Shown: positions 1-7,388, counted from the stretch's first letter. The stretch: DNA of 30,807 nucleotides from CAZDCZ01 sp964504155 (GCA_964504155.1 CAZDCZ010000036.1:1-30807); one strand, 5' to 3'. Made by a program: numbers and translations. Notes: a model not told the origin generated them from the sequence alone.

Positions 1-360
1 GTTTCTCTAAAGCGGATGCAAATGTAAAAACTTTATTCTATTTATTGCAAAAATATTGAGAAAAATTCAAAAAAATCTACATTAAAATATATACGTCTGA
101 CGACTAGCCATTTAACATCTTTAGTATATTAAAATAAAATTATTATAAACTCAAAAGTAATAAATTGCACGATAGTTTAAATGTATTATTATATGTATAT
201 TATTTATTTTTTTGTTTTAATGTTTACTTATTAGACCTATATAATTTACTGAAAACTATAAAATACAGAAACAACTTTACAGGAATATATTTATTTTATT
301 ACTTTTAAGCCTTAAAAATAATACTCGTTTCTATTCAATTAAAAGTTTAAAACCTGAATT
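1..360. other. AT-rich intergenic region at the window edge
   Basis: No coding region is visible in these 360 bases. The left end holds a minus-strand promoter-like motif that would drive a gene lying outside the window (listed separately). The rest is very AT-rich and must contain the promoter of the S41 peptidase gene at 361, but I see no clear TAnnTTTG box close to that gene. Confidence 0.6.
19..51 (-). promoter_or_regulatory. Bacteroidota-type promoter reading leftward
   Basis: On the minus strand a TACATTTG box (19-26) is preceded by TTTG (48-51) with a 21-base spacer. This is close to the Bacteroidota consensus TTTG-N19-TAnnTTTG, although the spacer is two bases long. It would serve a gene left of the window that diverges from the S41 peptidase gene. 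Confidence 0.35.
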
Positions 361-1635
361 ATGAATTTTTTTTATCAGAAAGTATTTGTATTTATAATAT
401 TCAGCATTATTTTATTTACTGCATGCGAAAAGGAAGTTATTAATCATCCAAATAAAAATGCAACAGAAGTATTTTATGACATTATGGAAGAATGGTATTT
501 ATGGAATAATGATATGCCATCGATCGACATTGATAATTTCAGTAGTCCGGAAGATGTTCTAGATGCTTTACGAAATAAAGAATACGACAAATGGAGTTAT
601 ATTACTACTGTTGATGCTTTTACTCAGTACTTCGACGAAGGAACTTATATTGGTTATGGTTATGGTCAAAAATTTGACAAGAATGGCAATTTGCGAATAT
701 CATTTGTTTTTAATTCTTCTCCATTACGAGACTCCATGATTACGAGAGGCTGGATTGTGAGAGAGATAAATAATAAAAAAATCACTCCCGATTCTGATAT
801 TTCGGCTCTTTTAGGTCCTGATAATATTGGCATAAGCAATGATTTGCTATTTGAATCCCCAAGCGGTGATTCCTTAAATATTTCTATTGCTAAATCGTTA
901 ATAACAATGAATACTGTTATATATAAAAATGTATTTGAAATAGATTATAAGAAAATAGGACATCTTGTTTTCAAAAGTTTTATAGGTTCATCAATTGAAG
1001 AATTAGACGATGCCTTTAGCTACTTTAAAGGAGAAAATATTGACGAGCTAATTTTAGATCTAAGATATAATGGAGGTGGACGAATGGATGTTACTTTATA
1101 TTTAGCAGATTTAATTATTCCTGAGGAATTCAACGGAAAAGTATTTACAAATGTTAGTCATAATAATAATAAAACATTCCAGAATTTCAGCAATACTCTT
1201 GAGTGCAAAAACAATTCAGTTCAATTACATAAACTTTACGTAATTACAAGTAACAATACAGCTTCGGCAAGTGAAGCTTTAATAAATTGTTTAGATCCAT
1301 ATATTGATGTTTACACTATAGGTAATGATACTTATGGGAAACCTGTTGGAATGTATGCTTTTTATACTGATATTGACGATTATGCCTATGTACCGATATG
1401 TTTTAAATTAACAAATGCTAATAATATTGGCGATTATTATGATGGTTTATCGGCAGATTCATATGTTAATGATAATCTTTCGAAAGATTTCTCTGATAAA
1501 CAAGAAGATTGTTTTGCAGAAGCTATTCATCATATACAATTTGGGAATTTTAGTTCAGTAAAATCTAAACAATCGATTTTTGCGGGTAAAAAAGAAGATA
1601 TATGTAATATAAAATCAGAAAGAGGAGCTTATTAA
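361..1635 (+). CDS. S41 family peptidase, lipoprotein
   Basis: Probable envelope serine protease of the S41 (C-terminal processing/tricorn) family. The N-terminus is a lipoprotein signal: a hydrophobic stretch at residues 8-20, then Cys22 followed by a polar tail. A WYLW motif near residue 45 is common in the N-terminal part of Bacteroidota S41 lipoproteins. The middle part (about 95-185) has the size and position of a PDZ-like domain. The peptidase core contains DLRYNGGG (233-240) and TASASE (300-305), which carries the nucleophilic serine. YGKP near 325 supplies the catalytic lysine of the Ser/Lys dyad. The 424-residue length is normal for this group. It stands alone on the plus strand with no obvious operon partner. 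Substrate is unknown. The family assignment is confident and the precise role is not. Confidence 0.85.
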   Translation: MNFFYQKVFVFIIFSIILFTACEKEVINHPNKNATEVFYDIMEEWYLWNNDMPSIDIDNFSSPEDVLDALRNKEYDKWSYITTVDAFTQYFDEGTYIGYGYGQKFDKNGNLRISFVFNSSPLRDSMITRGWIVREINNKKITPDSDISALLGPDNIGISNDLLFESPSGDSLNISIAKSLITMNTVIYKNVFEIDYKKIGHLVFKSFIGSSIEELDDAFSYFKGENIDELILDLRYNGGGRMDVTLYLADLIIPEEFNGKVFTNVSHNNNKTFQNFSNTLECKNNSVQLHKLYVITSNNTASASEALINCLDPYIDVYTIGNDTYGKPVGMYAFYTDIDDYAYVPICFKLTNANNIGDYYDGLSADSYVNDNLSKDFSDKQEDCFAEAIHHIQFGNFSSVKSKQSIFAGKKEDICNIKSERGAY

Positions 1636-1670
1636 TTAATATTTTCTTAAACTAATAGAGATACAGATTA

Positions 1671-1830
1671 TTGGCACTGCAACAGGGATTGCAACGACAT
1701 ACTTTTTTGTAGCATGCTTAGGTTTGCTTATGCGACGGAGACGACTTTTGGAGCCCACGCACGAATTAGCAAACGTTGGCATATAAAAAAAAGATAGAGT
1801 GAAAAGCCCGGGTGTTGCCCTAATTATCAG
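1671..1830. other. GC-richer intergenic element with imperfect stem
   Basis: Between the S41 gene and ruvC lies a stretch whose composition differs sharply from its surroundings: 53 of the 110 bases at 1671-1780 are G or C. It contains an imperfect inverted repeat. GTTTGCT (1722-1728) pairs with AGCAAAC (1768-1774), and TGCG (1731-1734) pairs with CGCA (1758-1761). A second GC-rich patch lies at 1806-1820. Short open frames cross it on both strands but none has a recognisable start or family. It could be a degenerate mobile or repetitive element, or a structured RNA. It does not match a canonical integron attC core. Confidence 0.35.
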
Positions 1831-1880
1831 ATTTATAGTATGTATTTTTAAACATGATAGGATAATTAACACATAAAAAC

Positions 1881-2432
1881 GTGAATAAGGAAAGAATAAT
1901 TCTTGGCATTGATCCGGGAACGACAATAATGGGGTACGGAATAATTAAAATTATTGGCAAACAAGTTAGTATTATTGCGATAGGTGTTATTGAGTTAAAA
2001 AAATATTCTGATCATTATTTAAAATTAAAACGGATTTTTGAAAGAGTATCAGGATTAATTGATGAGTATCATCCTGACGAGTTAGCTATTGAGGCTCCTT
2101 TCTTTGGCAAGAATGTACAATCTATGCTTAAGTTAGGAAGGGCTCAAGGAGTTGCTATGGCAGCGGGTTTGTCTCATTCTGTTCCGATTTTTGAATATGC
2201 TCCGCGTAAAATAAAAATGTCGATAACCGGACAAGGAGGGGCATCGAAAGAACAAGTTGCCTTAATATTGCAAAAGACTCTAAAAATTGAAACTTTGCCA
2301 AAAGATTTAGATGCTACAGATGGGTTGGCTGCTGCAATGTGTCATTATTATCAGAGCAATACTCCTAAAACCGATAAGTCGTTTAACAGTTGGAAAGATT
2401 TTATTAATAAAAATCCGAATAGGGTAAAATAA
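1881..2432 (+). CDS. ruvC: Crossover junction endodeoxyribonuclease RuvC
   Basis: Holliday junction resolvase that cuts four-way junctions symmetrically after RuvAB branch migration during recombinational repair. The RNase H-like fold is recognisable from the N-terminal GIDPGT motif (Asp11), the IEAPFFGKN segment (Glu71), and DLDATDGLA near the C-terminus (Asp144 and Asp147). Together these give the four acidic residues that bind the catalytic metals. The KMSITGQGGASKEQV segment (112-126) is also typical of RuvC. At 183 residues it is full length. The start is GTG at 1881, chosen because it precedes the conserved first beta strand by only a few residues and no suitable ATG lies nearby. It is monocistronic here; ruvA and ruvB are not in the window. 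Confidence 0.95.
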   Translation: MNKERIILGIDPGTTIMGYGIIKIIGKQVSIIAIGVIELKKYSDHYLKLKRIFERVSGLIDEYHPDELAIEAPFFGKNVQSMLKLGRAQGVAMAAGLSHSVPIFEYAPRKIKMSITGQGGASKEQVALILQKTLKIETLPKDLDATDGLAAAMCHYYQSNTPKTDKSFNSWKDFINKNPNRVK

Positions 2433-2484
2433 AAAAGGCTTTTGTTAAAATTATGAAAGGCTTGTATTAATTTCTAATATTTTT

Positions 2485-2880
2485 TTATTTAAAGGCTGTG
2501 CGAATTTTTTCGGCTATATGCTGAAATTCTTCATTACTAAACTTTAGTTTTGGTGAAGAAAAACAAGCGTCGGCTTCTTTGTTTAATGGTATTAGATGAA
2601 TATGAGCATGTGGCACTTCCAGACCTAATACTACAACGCCAATACGCTTACAATCGACAACTTTTTCGATTGTCTTAGCTACTCGTTTTGCAAATACAGA
2701 CAAACCTTGAAGAGTTTCGTCATTCAAATCGAAAATGTAATCGGTTTCTTCCTTTGGTATCACTAGAGTATGACCTTGAGCTAGAGGATTGATATCGAGA
2801 AAAGCATAATATTTTTCATTTTCAGCAATTCTATACGATGGAATTTCTCCATTAACGATTTTTGTAAAGATTGATGTCAT
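2485..2880 (-). CDS. HIT family protein (histidine triad)
   Basis: Small cytoplasmic nucleotide hydrolase or transferase of the histidine triad superfamily, Hint-like, typically acting on purine nucleoside phosphoramidates or AMP conjugates. The triad HAHIHL lies at residues 91-96, with the conserved upstream segment ending in EVP. The N-terminal FTKIVNGEIPSY and the central NPLAQGHTLVIPK block are also family hallmarks. At 131 residues it is full length. The gene lies 12 bases downstream of greA on the same strand and is probably co-transcribed with it, an arrangement I know from other Bacteroidota. The physiological substrate cannot be read from the sequence. Confidence 0.92.
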   Translation of the reverse strand: MTSIFTKIVNGEIPSYRIAENEKYYAFLDINPLAQGHTLVIPKEETDYIFDLNDETLQGLSVFAKRVAKTIEKVVDCKRIGVVVLGLEVPHAHIHLIPLNKEADACFSSPKLKFSNEEFQHIAEKIRTAFK

Positions 2881-2892
2881 AATCTTATTTTT

Positions 2893-3366
2893 TTATAATG
2901 AAATTTCAATAATCTCAAAAGGTATTTTCCCTGACGGGACTTCTATTTCGACAATATCGCCTACTTTTTTCCCTAATAATCCTTTAGCTATAGGGGTATC
3001 GATAGACAATTTTTTTTCTTTAAGATTTGCTTCGCTTTCCGGAACAATAGTATATTCCATTATTACATTATTCTTCTTATTTTTTATTTTTATCTTATTT
3101 AAGATTTGAACACTTGATGTATTTAATTTTGATTCATCAATTATTCTAGAAGATGCAACAATATTTTTCAATTTACTGATTTTCATTTCTAATAAGCCCT
3201 GAGCTTCTTTTGCTGCGTCGTATTCTGCATTTTCAGACAGGTCGCCTTTGTCACGAGCTTCTGCTATTTGTTCGGAAATTTTTGGACGCTCAACTTTTTC
3301 TAGTTGTGCTAATTCTTTTTTTAATTTCTCTAATCCTTGTTCTGTAATGTAAGAAACTTTAGTCAT
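2893..3366 (-). CDS. greA: Transcription elongation factor GreA
   Basis: Rescues backtracked RNA polymerase by stimulating cleavage of the extruded 3' end of the nascent RNA. The N-terminal coiled coil (about 1-75) carries GDLSENAEYDAAKEAQ, which holds the acidic tip residues Asp42 and Glu45 that reach the polymerase active site. The C-terminal globular domain includes the SIDTPIAKGLLGKKVGD segment (about 121-137). At 157 residues it has the usual length. The start ATG is preceded by an unusually strong Shine-Dalgarno sequence, AAGGAGGAG at 3369-3377. Upstream there is a good promoter box and, between promoter and gene, a hairpin with a U-tract that could attenuate transcription. HIT follows 12 bases downstream. 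Confidence 0.95.
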   Translation of the reverse strand: MTKVSYITEQGLEKLKKELAQLEKVERPKISEQIAEARDKGDLSENAEYDAAKEAQGLLEMKISKLKNIVASSRIIDESKLNTSSVQILNKIKIKNKKNNVIMEYTIVPESEANLKEKKLSIDTPIAKGLLGKKVGDIVEIEVPSGKIPFEIIEISL

Positions 3367-3368
3367 TT

Positions 3369-3377
3369 CTCCTCCTT
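3369..3377 (-). promoter_or_regulatory. Strong Shine-Dalgarno site of greA
   Basis: The minus strand reads AAGGAGGAGAAATG just before greA, an almost complete anti-16S match four to five bases from the ATG. Bacteroidota genes mostly lack such sites and rely on AT-rich unstructured leaders, so this stands out among the genes of the window and supports the chosen start. Confidence 0.6.
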
Positions 3378-3395
3378 AATTATCTTCTGTTATAT

Positions 3396-3432
3396 ATAAA
3401 TAAAAAAGAATCCCGCTTGTTCGGAACCCTTT
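3396..3432 (-). terminator. Intrinsic terminator-like hairpin in the greA leader
   Basis: On the minus strand an 11-base arm (3422-3432, AAAGGGTTCCG) can pair fully, with some G-U pairs, with CGGGATTCTTT (3405-3415) around a 6-base loop. A U-rich run, TTTATTTAT, follows at 3404-3396. It lies downstream of the greA promoter box at 3440-3447 and upstream of the greA start. It may terminate read-through from the genes at 3514-4373, attenuate greA, or do both. Confidence 0.5.
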
Positions 3433-3439
3433 CGCGCTG

Positions 3440-3470
3440 CAAAGATATAATATTTTTTTATAAAGTCATA
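3440..3470 (-). promoter_or_regulatory. Promoter of greA-HIT
   Basis: The minus strand carries TATCTTTG (3440-3447) followed by CAGCGCG, and TATG at 3467-3470 with a 19-base spacer. This fits the Bacteroidota TTTG-N19-TAnnTTTG pattern with one mismatch in the upstream box. The predicted start of transcription lies near 3433. Confidence 0.5.
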
Positions 3471-3513
3471 ATATCTTTAAAATCTGTCATTCTCTAATTA
3501 AATTCTTATAGTA

Positions 3514-3972
3514 CTAGTATTCTTTTCGTGCAAGAATCTCGGAATAAATTACGGCTTGTTCTAAATCAATATTATCAATAAAATCGTTATTATATTCTGC
3601 ATCAAATTCATCTACATTAGTAATATCAACTTTATTTTCTACAACTTTCTCTGCTTCATCTTTAGATTTAGTTGTTTCATTTACAATTTCTTCTTTTTTT
3701 ACTTCTTCAACTTTGTTTATTTGGTAATCTTTCGATGTTTGAAAAAACTCTTCGAACAAGCTATTAGTTATTCTTGTATTACTTGAAACCTCTGGTTTAT
3801 TCGAAACTTCTGATTTATTCAATGTTTCGTATTCATTATTTTGGTTACTATTATTAATTATTTGGTGTTGTTTTAGTTTTTCTTGTTTTTTTTTATTCTT
3901 ATTAATTGCAGAAATAACAAAAACTCCAATAACAACAACAATATATAATATAGTACTCATACTATCGTCCAT
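3514..3972 (-). CDS. Small membrane protein of unknown function
   Basis: I do not recognise a family. The 152-residue protein has one N-terminal membrane segment at about residues 6-23, immediately followed by a cluster of lysines (NKNKKKQEKLK), which suggests an N-out anchor with a cytoplasmic tail. The remainder is highly charged and rich in Glu, Asn and Lys, probably largely disordered or helical, ending in a more ordered acidic segment. The start codon follows the stop of the upstream lipoprotein gene after two bases, so the two are almost certainly translated from one transcript. It could be a structural or scaffold component of the envelope, but nothing in the sequence shows this. Confidence 0.65.
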   Translation of the reverse strand: MDDSMSTILYIVVVIGVFVISAINKNKKKQEKLKQHQIINNSNQNNEYETLNKSEVSNKPEVSSNTRITNSLFEEFFQTSKDYQINKVEEVKKEEIVNETTKSKDEAEKVVENKVDITNVDEFDAEYNNDFIDNIDLEQAVIYSEILARKEY

Positions 3973-3974
3973 AA

Positions 3975-4373
3975 TTAATGCTTCTTTTTATTAAAAATTT
4001 TCTTAAAGATATTACTTTTTTTTTTCTTTTGACTGTTTTTATCAAACAAACCATTTTTTGGTTTTTTTTCTATCGAAAAGAGACTTTTCGTAAAATGTTT
4101 GAGTCGAATAAAAAAACTCTCATTTTTATAAAAGCTTTTTTTATTCCATTCTTCCGACATGCTTTTATAAAGTTTCATTGTTTCTTTAGTACTTTCCGGC
4201 TGCATATTGTAATGTTTTTTTACAGCAGCATTATATTTACGTTCATATTCTTTTTTTGTTTTTTTGTTTATTTTTTCTTTTACTTGTTGTGATTTCTCGT
4301 CTTTTGTAATTTTCTTTGCATTACAATTAAAAAATACTATTGCTGTTAAAATTAAAATTATTAATTTTAACAT
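3975..4373 (-). CDS. Small basic lipoprotein of unknown function
   Basis: No family recognised. I place the start at the internal ATG at 4371-4373 rather than at 4415, because it gives a compact lipoprotein signal: MLKLIILILTAIVFFNC, with the lipidated Cys at residue 17. The longer form would prepend basic residues to the signal and overlap the divergent gene at 4410. The mature part of about 115 residues is strongly basic, with repeated Lys-rich stretches at the C-terminus. It includes a stretch around MKLYKSMSEEWNKKSF and is probably helical. It is the first gene of a two-gene unit with the membrane protein at 3514-3972. The pairing of a basic lipoprotein with an acidic-tailed membrane protein suggests that they may interact, which is inference only. 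Confidence 0.6.
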   Translation of the reverse strand: MLKLIILILTAIVFFNCNAKKITKDEKSQQVKEKINKKTKKEYERKYNAAVKKHYNMQPESTKETMKLYKSMSEEWNKKSFYKNESFFIRLKHFTKSLFSIEKKPKNGLFDKNSQKKKKSNIFKKIFNKKKH

Positions 4374-4409
4374 GTTATAATATCTTTTTCTTTTAAAAAA
4401 CACTGTATA

Positions 4410-4850
4410 ATGCATAATATTCTACAAATATCAAAAATACATAATTTTTTATTATTTATATTCCTGTCACTCAGTTTTATTCGCTGTGATGACAATCCAA
4501 ATCCTTTTCCATATGTTAATGTAAATATTACACTATCTATCGATACTCAACTTGGCAACATGAATGTTGGCGAACATAAGTTTATAGACAATGCCGGATA
4601 TGGTGGTTTGATAATATATAGAAAATCGGAATACGAATATCAGGCATTTGATAGAGCCTGTCCTCACGATTATAAAGACAATTGCATATTAAATGATGAT
4701 GAAGATTTTAATGAAATACTTATTTGTCCTTGTTGTAAATCGAAATTTTTATTAAGTCAAAGCGGCTCAGTTTTTAATGGTCCTGCTATTAAGCCTCTTC
4801 AAGAATATAATACTTACTTACAAGGGAATTTTCTAAGAATTTCAAATTAA
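4410..4850 (+). CDS. Rieske-like [2Fe-2S] lipoprotein
   Basis: Envelope protein with a Rieske-type fold. A hydrophobic N-terminus (about 12-24) ends at Cys26, giving a plausible but non-classical lipobox. The first ligand pair is C-P-H at 84-86 and the second is C-P-C-C at 106-109, so the spacing is C-x-H and C-x2-C instead of the usual C-x2-H. A proline-containing segment after it (NGPAIKPLQEY) matches the strand that closes Rieske clusters. At 146 residues it is a minimal single-domain protein, probably an electron carrier or redox sensor in the periplasm. It diverges from the lipoprotein gene at 4373 with only 36 bases between the starts. A bidirectional terminator follows it. Family is fairly sure; function and cluster content are not. 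Confidence 0.75.
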   Translation: MHNILQISKIHNFLLFIFLSLSFIRCDDNPNPFPYVNVNITLSIDTQLGNMNVGEHKFIDNAGYGGLIIYRKSEYEYQAFDRACPHDYKDNCILNDDEDFNEILICPCCKSKFLLSQSGSVFNGPAIKPLQEYNTYLQGNFLRISN

Positions 4851-4862
4851 TTATTTCTATTA

Positions 4863-4906
4863 AACATAAAAAAATCCGATATTAATAATATCGGATTTTT
4901 TATGTT
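4863..4906. terminator. Bidirectional terminator between Rieske gene and ahcY
   Basis: A long perfect hairpin centred near 4885: an arm containing AAATCCGATATT pairs with AATATCGGATTT around a short AAT loop. A-rich and T-rich extensions on both sides supply U-tracts for both convergent genes. Confidence 0.85.
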
Positions 4907-4920
4907 TTTTTTCTACAATT

Positions 4921-6327
4921 TTAATATCTATAATGCTCTGGTTTATATGGACCATCGACCGAAATTCCAATATAATCGGCCTGTTCCTGAGACAATTTAG
5001 TAAGCTTAACCCCTATTTGTTCGAGGTGCAAACGAGCAACTTCCTCGTCGAGATATTTTGGTAAACGATATACTCCAATTTCGTAATCTTTTTGCCATAA
5101 TTCTATTTGAGCCAGTGTTTGGTTAGTAAATGAATTACTCATAACAAACGACGGATGTCCTGTAGCACAACCAAGGTTAACTAGTCGTCCTTCGGCAAGT
5201 AGGAATATAGAATGTCCATCGGGGAATATATATTTATCGACCTGAGGTTTAATTGTTATTTTTTCTATTCCCGATAATTCTTCAAGCTGCTTAACTTGTA
5301 TTTCGTGATCGAAATGGCCAATATTACACACAATAGCCTGATCTTTCATTTTTGCCATATGTTCGGCAGTAATAACATCTTTATTTCCTGTTGTAGTAAC
5401 ATAAATATTACCTTCATCGAGTGCATCTTCCAAGAGTTTCACTTCGTAACCTTCCATAGAAGCTTGCAAAGCACAAATAGGATCAATTTCTGTAACAATT
5501 ACTCTTGCACCATAAGCTCTCATAGACTTTGCAGAACCTTTTCCTACATCACCGTATCCACATACAACTACAACTTTACCGGCAAGCATAACATCGGTAG
5601 CTCTTTTTATTCCATCGGCAAGCGATTCGCGACAGCCATATAGATTATCGAATTTTGATTTTGTTACCGAATCGTTTACATTAAATGCCGGAAATAACAA
5701 TTCGTTTCTTTCCATCATTTGATATAATCGATGTACACCTGTAGTAGTTTCTTCAGATGTTCCTTTAATTTCTTTAGACATTCTTGTCCATTTTTGAGAA
5801 TCGACAGCAAGAGTTTCTTTAAGGTTTTTAAACAACTCAATTTCGTCTTTAGCTTCAAGCTTATCGTCTAAAATTGCAGGATTTTCTTCGGCTTTAGCTC
5901 CAACATGAATCATCATTGTAGCATCTCCACCATCGTCAACAATTAAATGTGGTCCTTTATTGTCGGGGAATGATAAGGCTTGATTTGCACACCACCAATA
6001 TTCTTCCAGTGTTTCGCCTTTCCAAGCAAAAACAGGCACTCCGGCAACAGCAATTGCAGCAGCAGCATGATCTTGAGTAGAGAATATATTACAACTAGCC
6101 CATCTTACATCGGCACCTAACTCTACTAAAGTTTCGATTAATACAGCTGTTTGAATTGTCATATGTAAAGAGCCCATAATTCGAGCACCTTTTAAAGGTT
6201 TTTCTTTACCATACTTTTCTCGAAGAGACATTAATCCGGGCATTTCTTTCTCTGCTATTTCAATCTCTTTTCTACCAAAATCGGCAAGATTAATATCTTT
6301 TATTTTATAAGTTAAATTCTCAACCAT
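4921..6327 (-). CDS. ahcY: Adenosylhomocysteinase (SAH hydrolase)
   Basis: Cleaves S-adenosylhomocysteine to homocysteine and adenosine, relieving product inhibition of methyltransferases and feeding the methionine cycle. Visible hallmarks are GSLHMTIQTAVLIETL (52-67), the substrate-domain segment SCNIFSTQDHAAAAI (78-92), the NAD-binding glycine motif GYGDVGKG (257-264), and the C-terminal DGPYKPEHYRY ending that closes the active site of the partner subunit. At 468 residues it is full length, including the insert typical of the longer bacterial form. It lies 106 bases downstream of ribF on the same strand with its own promoter-like box at 6380-6387. I see no SAH riboswitch in the leader. It ends at the bidirectional terminator shared with the Rieske gene. 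Confidence 0.97.
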   Translation of the reverse strand: MVENLTYKIKDINLADFGRKEIEIAEKEMPGLMSLREKYGKEKPLKGARIMGSLHMTIQTAVLIETLVELGADVRWASCNIFSTQDHAAAAIAVAGVPVFAWKGETLEEYWWCANQALSFPDNKGPHLIVDDGGDATMMIHVGAKAEENPAILDDKLEAKDEIELFKNLKETLAVDSQKWTRMSKEIKGTSEETTTGVHRLYQMMERNELLFPAFNVNDSVTKSKFDNLYGCRESLADGIKRATDVMLAGKVVVVCGYGDVGKGSAKSMRAYGARVIVTEIDPICALQASMEGYEVKLLEDALDEGNIYVTTTGNKDVITAEHMAKMKDQAIVCNIGHFDHEIQVKQLEELSGIEKITIKPQVDKYIFPDGHSIFLLAEGRLVNLGCATGHPSFVMSNSFTNQTLAQIELWQKDYEIGVYRLPKYLDEEVARLHLEQIGVKLTKLSQEQADYIGISVDGPYKPEHYRY

Positions 6328-6379
6328 AACACCTTATGTATTTATTAATTTTATTAGTATCTTCTTAAAAACCAGTTTG

Positions 6380-6387
6380 CAAAGTTA
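6380..6387 (-). promoter_or_regulatory. Promoter box of ahcY
   Basis: TAACTTTG on the minus strand followed by C, a good Bacteroidota -7 box about 53 bases upstream of the ahcY start. The expected upstream TTTG element is not clear at the usual distance. Confidence 0.4.
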
Positions 6388-6433
6388 ATAAAATGTTCTG
6401 AATTATTAATGTGCTTATTACTTTTGTATATAA

Positions 6434-7369
6434 TTACATGCTTTTGAAAAAATCACGAATAGCATTTTCGTCAATAAAGAGTTGTTTTCTAAGCATTTCG
6501 ACATTATAGAATTTTTTTTCGTCTCTTATTTTTTTGTAAAACTCAATACTAACATCTTTGAAATAAACATCATCATTAAAATCAAAGATGTTTACCTCAA
6601 TACGTTTTTCGCTATACTCAACATTAATTGTTGGGCGATACCCAATATTTAACATCCCAAGATACTCTTTTCCTTTAACATTAACCTTAACAGCATATAC
6701 CCCATCGGCAGGAATTATTTTATTATCGTTATTTAAATTAATATTGGCAGTAGGAAAACCTATTTGTCGCCCGATTTTATTACCGCTGACGACAGTTCCT
6801 GAAATAAAATAATTATATGCTAAATAATTATTTGCAATCTCAACATTCCCTTTCAACAGAGCATTGCGAATTTTGGTTGAACTTATGTTCATTTCATTTT
6901 TTTCTTTTGCTGAAAGTCGATTTATTATGAAATTATATTTTTCGGCACAGTATTCAAGTTCAGGAATTCCATCTTGCTTATTCTTGCCAAAATTATTGTC
7001 AAATCCTATTATCAATTCACTTATATTCAGTTTATCTACTAAATACTGCTTTATAAATTCGCATGAGTTTAGAGAAGCAAACTTCTTTGTAAACGGGATA
7101 ATTACTAAATTATTAATTCCTATATCTGCAATCAATCTTTGTTTTTCATCAAGAGTATTTAACAATTGTAATTTATCGGCATCTTTATTTAACACATAAC
7201 GAGGATGTGGCCATAAAGTAACTACTACTGATTCAATATTTTTCTCTCGTGCTATTCTGTTTAGCTCTTTTAATACGTATTTATGACCAACATGCACACC
7301 ATCAAAAACTCCAATAGTAACTACCGATTTTTTTATTTTAATAGTATCTAAGTTTTTATATATCTTCAC
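6434..7369 (-). CDS. ribF: Bifunctional riboflavin kinase / FAD synthetase
   Basis: Converts riboflavin to FMN and then to FAD. The N-terminal adenylyltransferase domain has GVFDGVHVGHKYVL (16-29), the nucleotidyltransferase HxGH-type motif, and a later NISSTKIRNAL segment (around 160-170). The C-terminal riboflavin kinase domain begins with SGTVVSGNKIGRQIGFPTANI and includes the PADGVYAVKV and MLNIGYRPT blocks. At 311 residues it has the normal bifunctional length. It is the first gene of a short minus-strand run that continues into ahcY. A TATTTTTG box at 7389-7396 is a candidate promoter. Confidence 0.96.
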   Translation of the reverse strand: MKIYKNLDTIKIKKSVVTIGVFDGVHVGHKYVLKELNRIAREKNIESVVVTLWPHPRYVLNKDADKLQLLNTLDEKQRLIADIGINNLVIIPFTKKFASLNSCEFIKQYLVDKLNISELIIGFDNNFGKNKQDGIPELEYCAEKYNFIINRLSAKEKNEMNISSTKIRNALLKGNVEIANNYLAYNYFISGTVVSGNKIGRQIGFPTANINLNNDNKIIPADGVYAVKVNVKGKEYLGMLNIGYRPTINVEYSEKRIEVNIFDFNDDVYFKDVSIEFYKKIRDEKKFYNVEMLRKQLFIDENAIRDFFKSM

Positions 7370-7388
7370 AACAATATTTTTAATGGCA

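Noticed and set aside
1722..1780. Possible integron attC site
   Set aside because: The paired arms are present but the core sequences do not match RYYYAAC/GTTRRRY, and there are no cassette genes or an integrase nearby.
1636..1926. 96-residue minus-strand open frame between the S41 gene and ruvC
   Set aside because: It overlaps the ruvC start, has no family features, and owes its length to the GC-richer element. Composition does not look coding.
2433..2484. Repeated AAAGGCT words after ruvC as a repeat array or terminator
   Set aside because: They are short direct repeats without regular spacing and form no hairpin.
3978..4292. Phe-rich open frame on the plus strand opposite the basic lipoprotein
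   Set aside because: It is the complement of the Lys-rich codons of the lipoprotein gene. Poly-Phe translation is a typical shadow.
4374..4415. N-terminal extension of the small basic lipoprotein to 4415
   Set aside because: It would put 14 residues, several of them basic, before a normal lipoprotein signal and overlap the ATG of the Rieske gene. The ATG at 4371-4373 is better.
6328..6433. SAH riboswitch in the leader of ahcY
   Set aside because: The leader is short and AT-rich with no compact pseudoknot-like GC-rich core.
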